From Polydactylus sextarius (Eukaryota > Chordata > Actinopteri > Polynemidae): DNA of 64,000 nt. A program made the translations under genes and the position numbers. The notes beneath the pieces are model-generated. The model ran no database searches and was not told the DNA's origin. It saw only the letters and a program-made list of their open reading frames with translations. This document shows, in pieces, positions 63,460 through 64,000 of this stretch (within the stretch, counting starts at the first letter, position 1; the number at the start of each line of letters is the position of its first letter). The stretch is taken from positions 16,810,001 to 16,874,000 of the forward strand of contig CM028906.1 of NCBI GenBank assembly GCA_016801845.1, given 5' to 3'.

Positions 63460-64000
63460 CTAGAGCAAGTGTAGAGAGAGGGAGAGATAAGAGAGAAGAG
63501 ATAAAACAAATGTTGCTGATGCACAGCGTTGATGTGTAGTGGTCAGATCCATGCTGTTCAAGGTCACTGGAATAAAATTAGATCACAGTGATTTTTATGC
63601 CGTGACCTCTAAATCACTGTTGTCTAAATGTTTAAAATAAAAAAAAAAAAAATAAAAAAATTTTAACTTTTTTTATATAAAAGAGAATAATTTCTCTATT
63701 ATATCAACTAACAATAGAGAGTAGACATGTGGATAATTAATTAATAGTCTTTTGCAATGAATCCACAAAAAATGTTTTAGCTTTGTAGCTTCTAGCTTGT
63801 GTCTTCTCAAATCATCCACTAGAAATTCATGACAGAAGATTCAAACTTTCTATTGCCGTCCACAAAAGAACTGAAGAAATGTAGCCGTGTATTTTTACCA
63901 TGTGTGCAAAGACATTTTGGGACATTGTGTTAGAGCACGACAGTCCTCCAGATTTATATCATTTGATATTCAGGAGAAAAGAAAAGTACTAAAAGGTTAA
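63460..64000 (-). other. parp6: parp6 intron upstream of the His exon (continues off the right edge)
   Basis: AT-rich intronic sequence with A/T runs near 63640-63660. A 10-bp inverted repeat ACAGTGATTT at 63585-63594 and 63611-63620 encloses a 16-nt loop. No coding exon seen. Confidence 0.7.

Overview
The window is vertebrate nuclear DNA, most likely from a ray-finned (teleost, probably percomorph) fish. Long AC/GT, AG/CT and AT microsatellites, small exons with GT-AG introns of up to about 10 kb, and several dispersed repeats familiar from teleost genomes all point that way. There is no bacterial-type operon and no phage, plasmid or CRISPR structure. Almost all short open frames are chance frames or translated microsatellites.

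Two protein genes are supported, both on the minus strand and both incomplete here. (1) A CELF/Bruno-like RNA-binding protein gene, best called celf6 (celf4 is the alternative). Its first coding exon is at 21481-21730 and its second at 11970-12052. Together they encode an N-terminal linker and most of RRM1. Intron 1 is 9.4 kb and intron 2 runs off the left edge. Its promoter and 5' UTR region lies at about 21.73-22.3 kb, with a (GA)n tract in the sense strand, a CRE, a GC box and an octamer. (2) The last six coding exons of a mono-ADP-ribosyltransferase of the PARP6/PARP8 branch, best called parp6, at 58789-63459. They encode the C-terminal 157 residues of the catalytic domain. The 5' part of the gene lies beyond the right edge.

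Between the parp6 3' end and the celf6 promoter lie about 36 kb in which I find no coding exon. This interval holds simple repeats, old transposon fragments (a hAT-type MITE, a foldback element, a Tigger-like MITE, L2-type LINE tails and a dispersed teleost repeat). It also holds non-repetitive blocks rich in homeodomain-type TAAT cores that look like conserved non-coding elements (CNEs). Similar blocks occur in the celf6 introns. CNE status is inferred from composition and motif clustering, because no alignment was possible.

The gene pair is informative in itself. CELF6 and PARP6 are neighbours on the same strand in human (15q23), and here the same families are again neighbours on one strand. 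That supports the assignments and suggests old synteny, although the transcriptional order appears swapped. I found no previously undescribed biological system. The most interesting signals are a long UG repeat in front of a weak splice acceptor of the parp6 catalytic-tyrosine exon, a long UG repeat in the celf6 pre-mRNA, and several perfect or near-perfect foldbacks.
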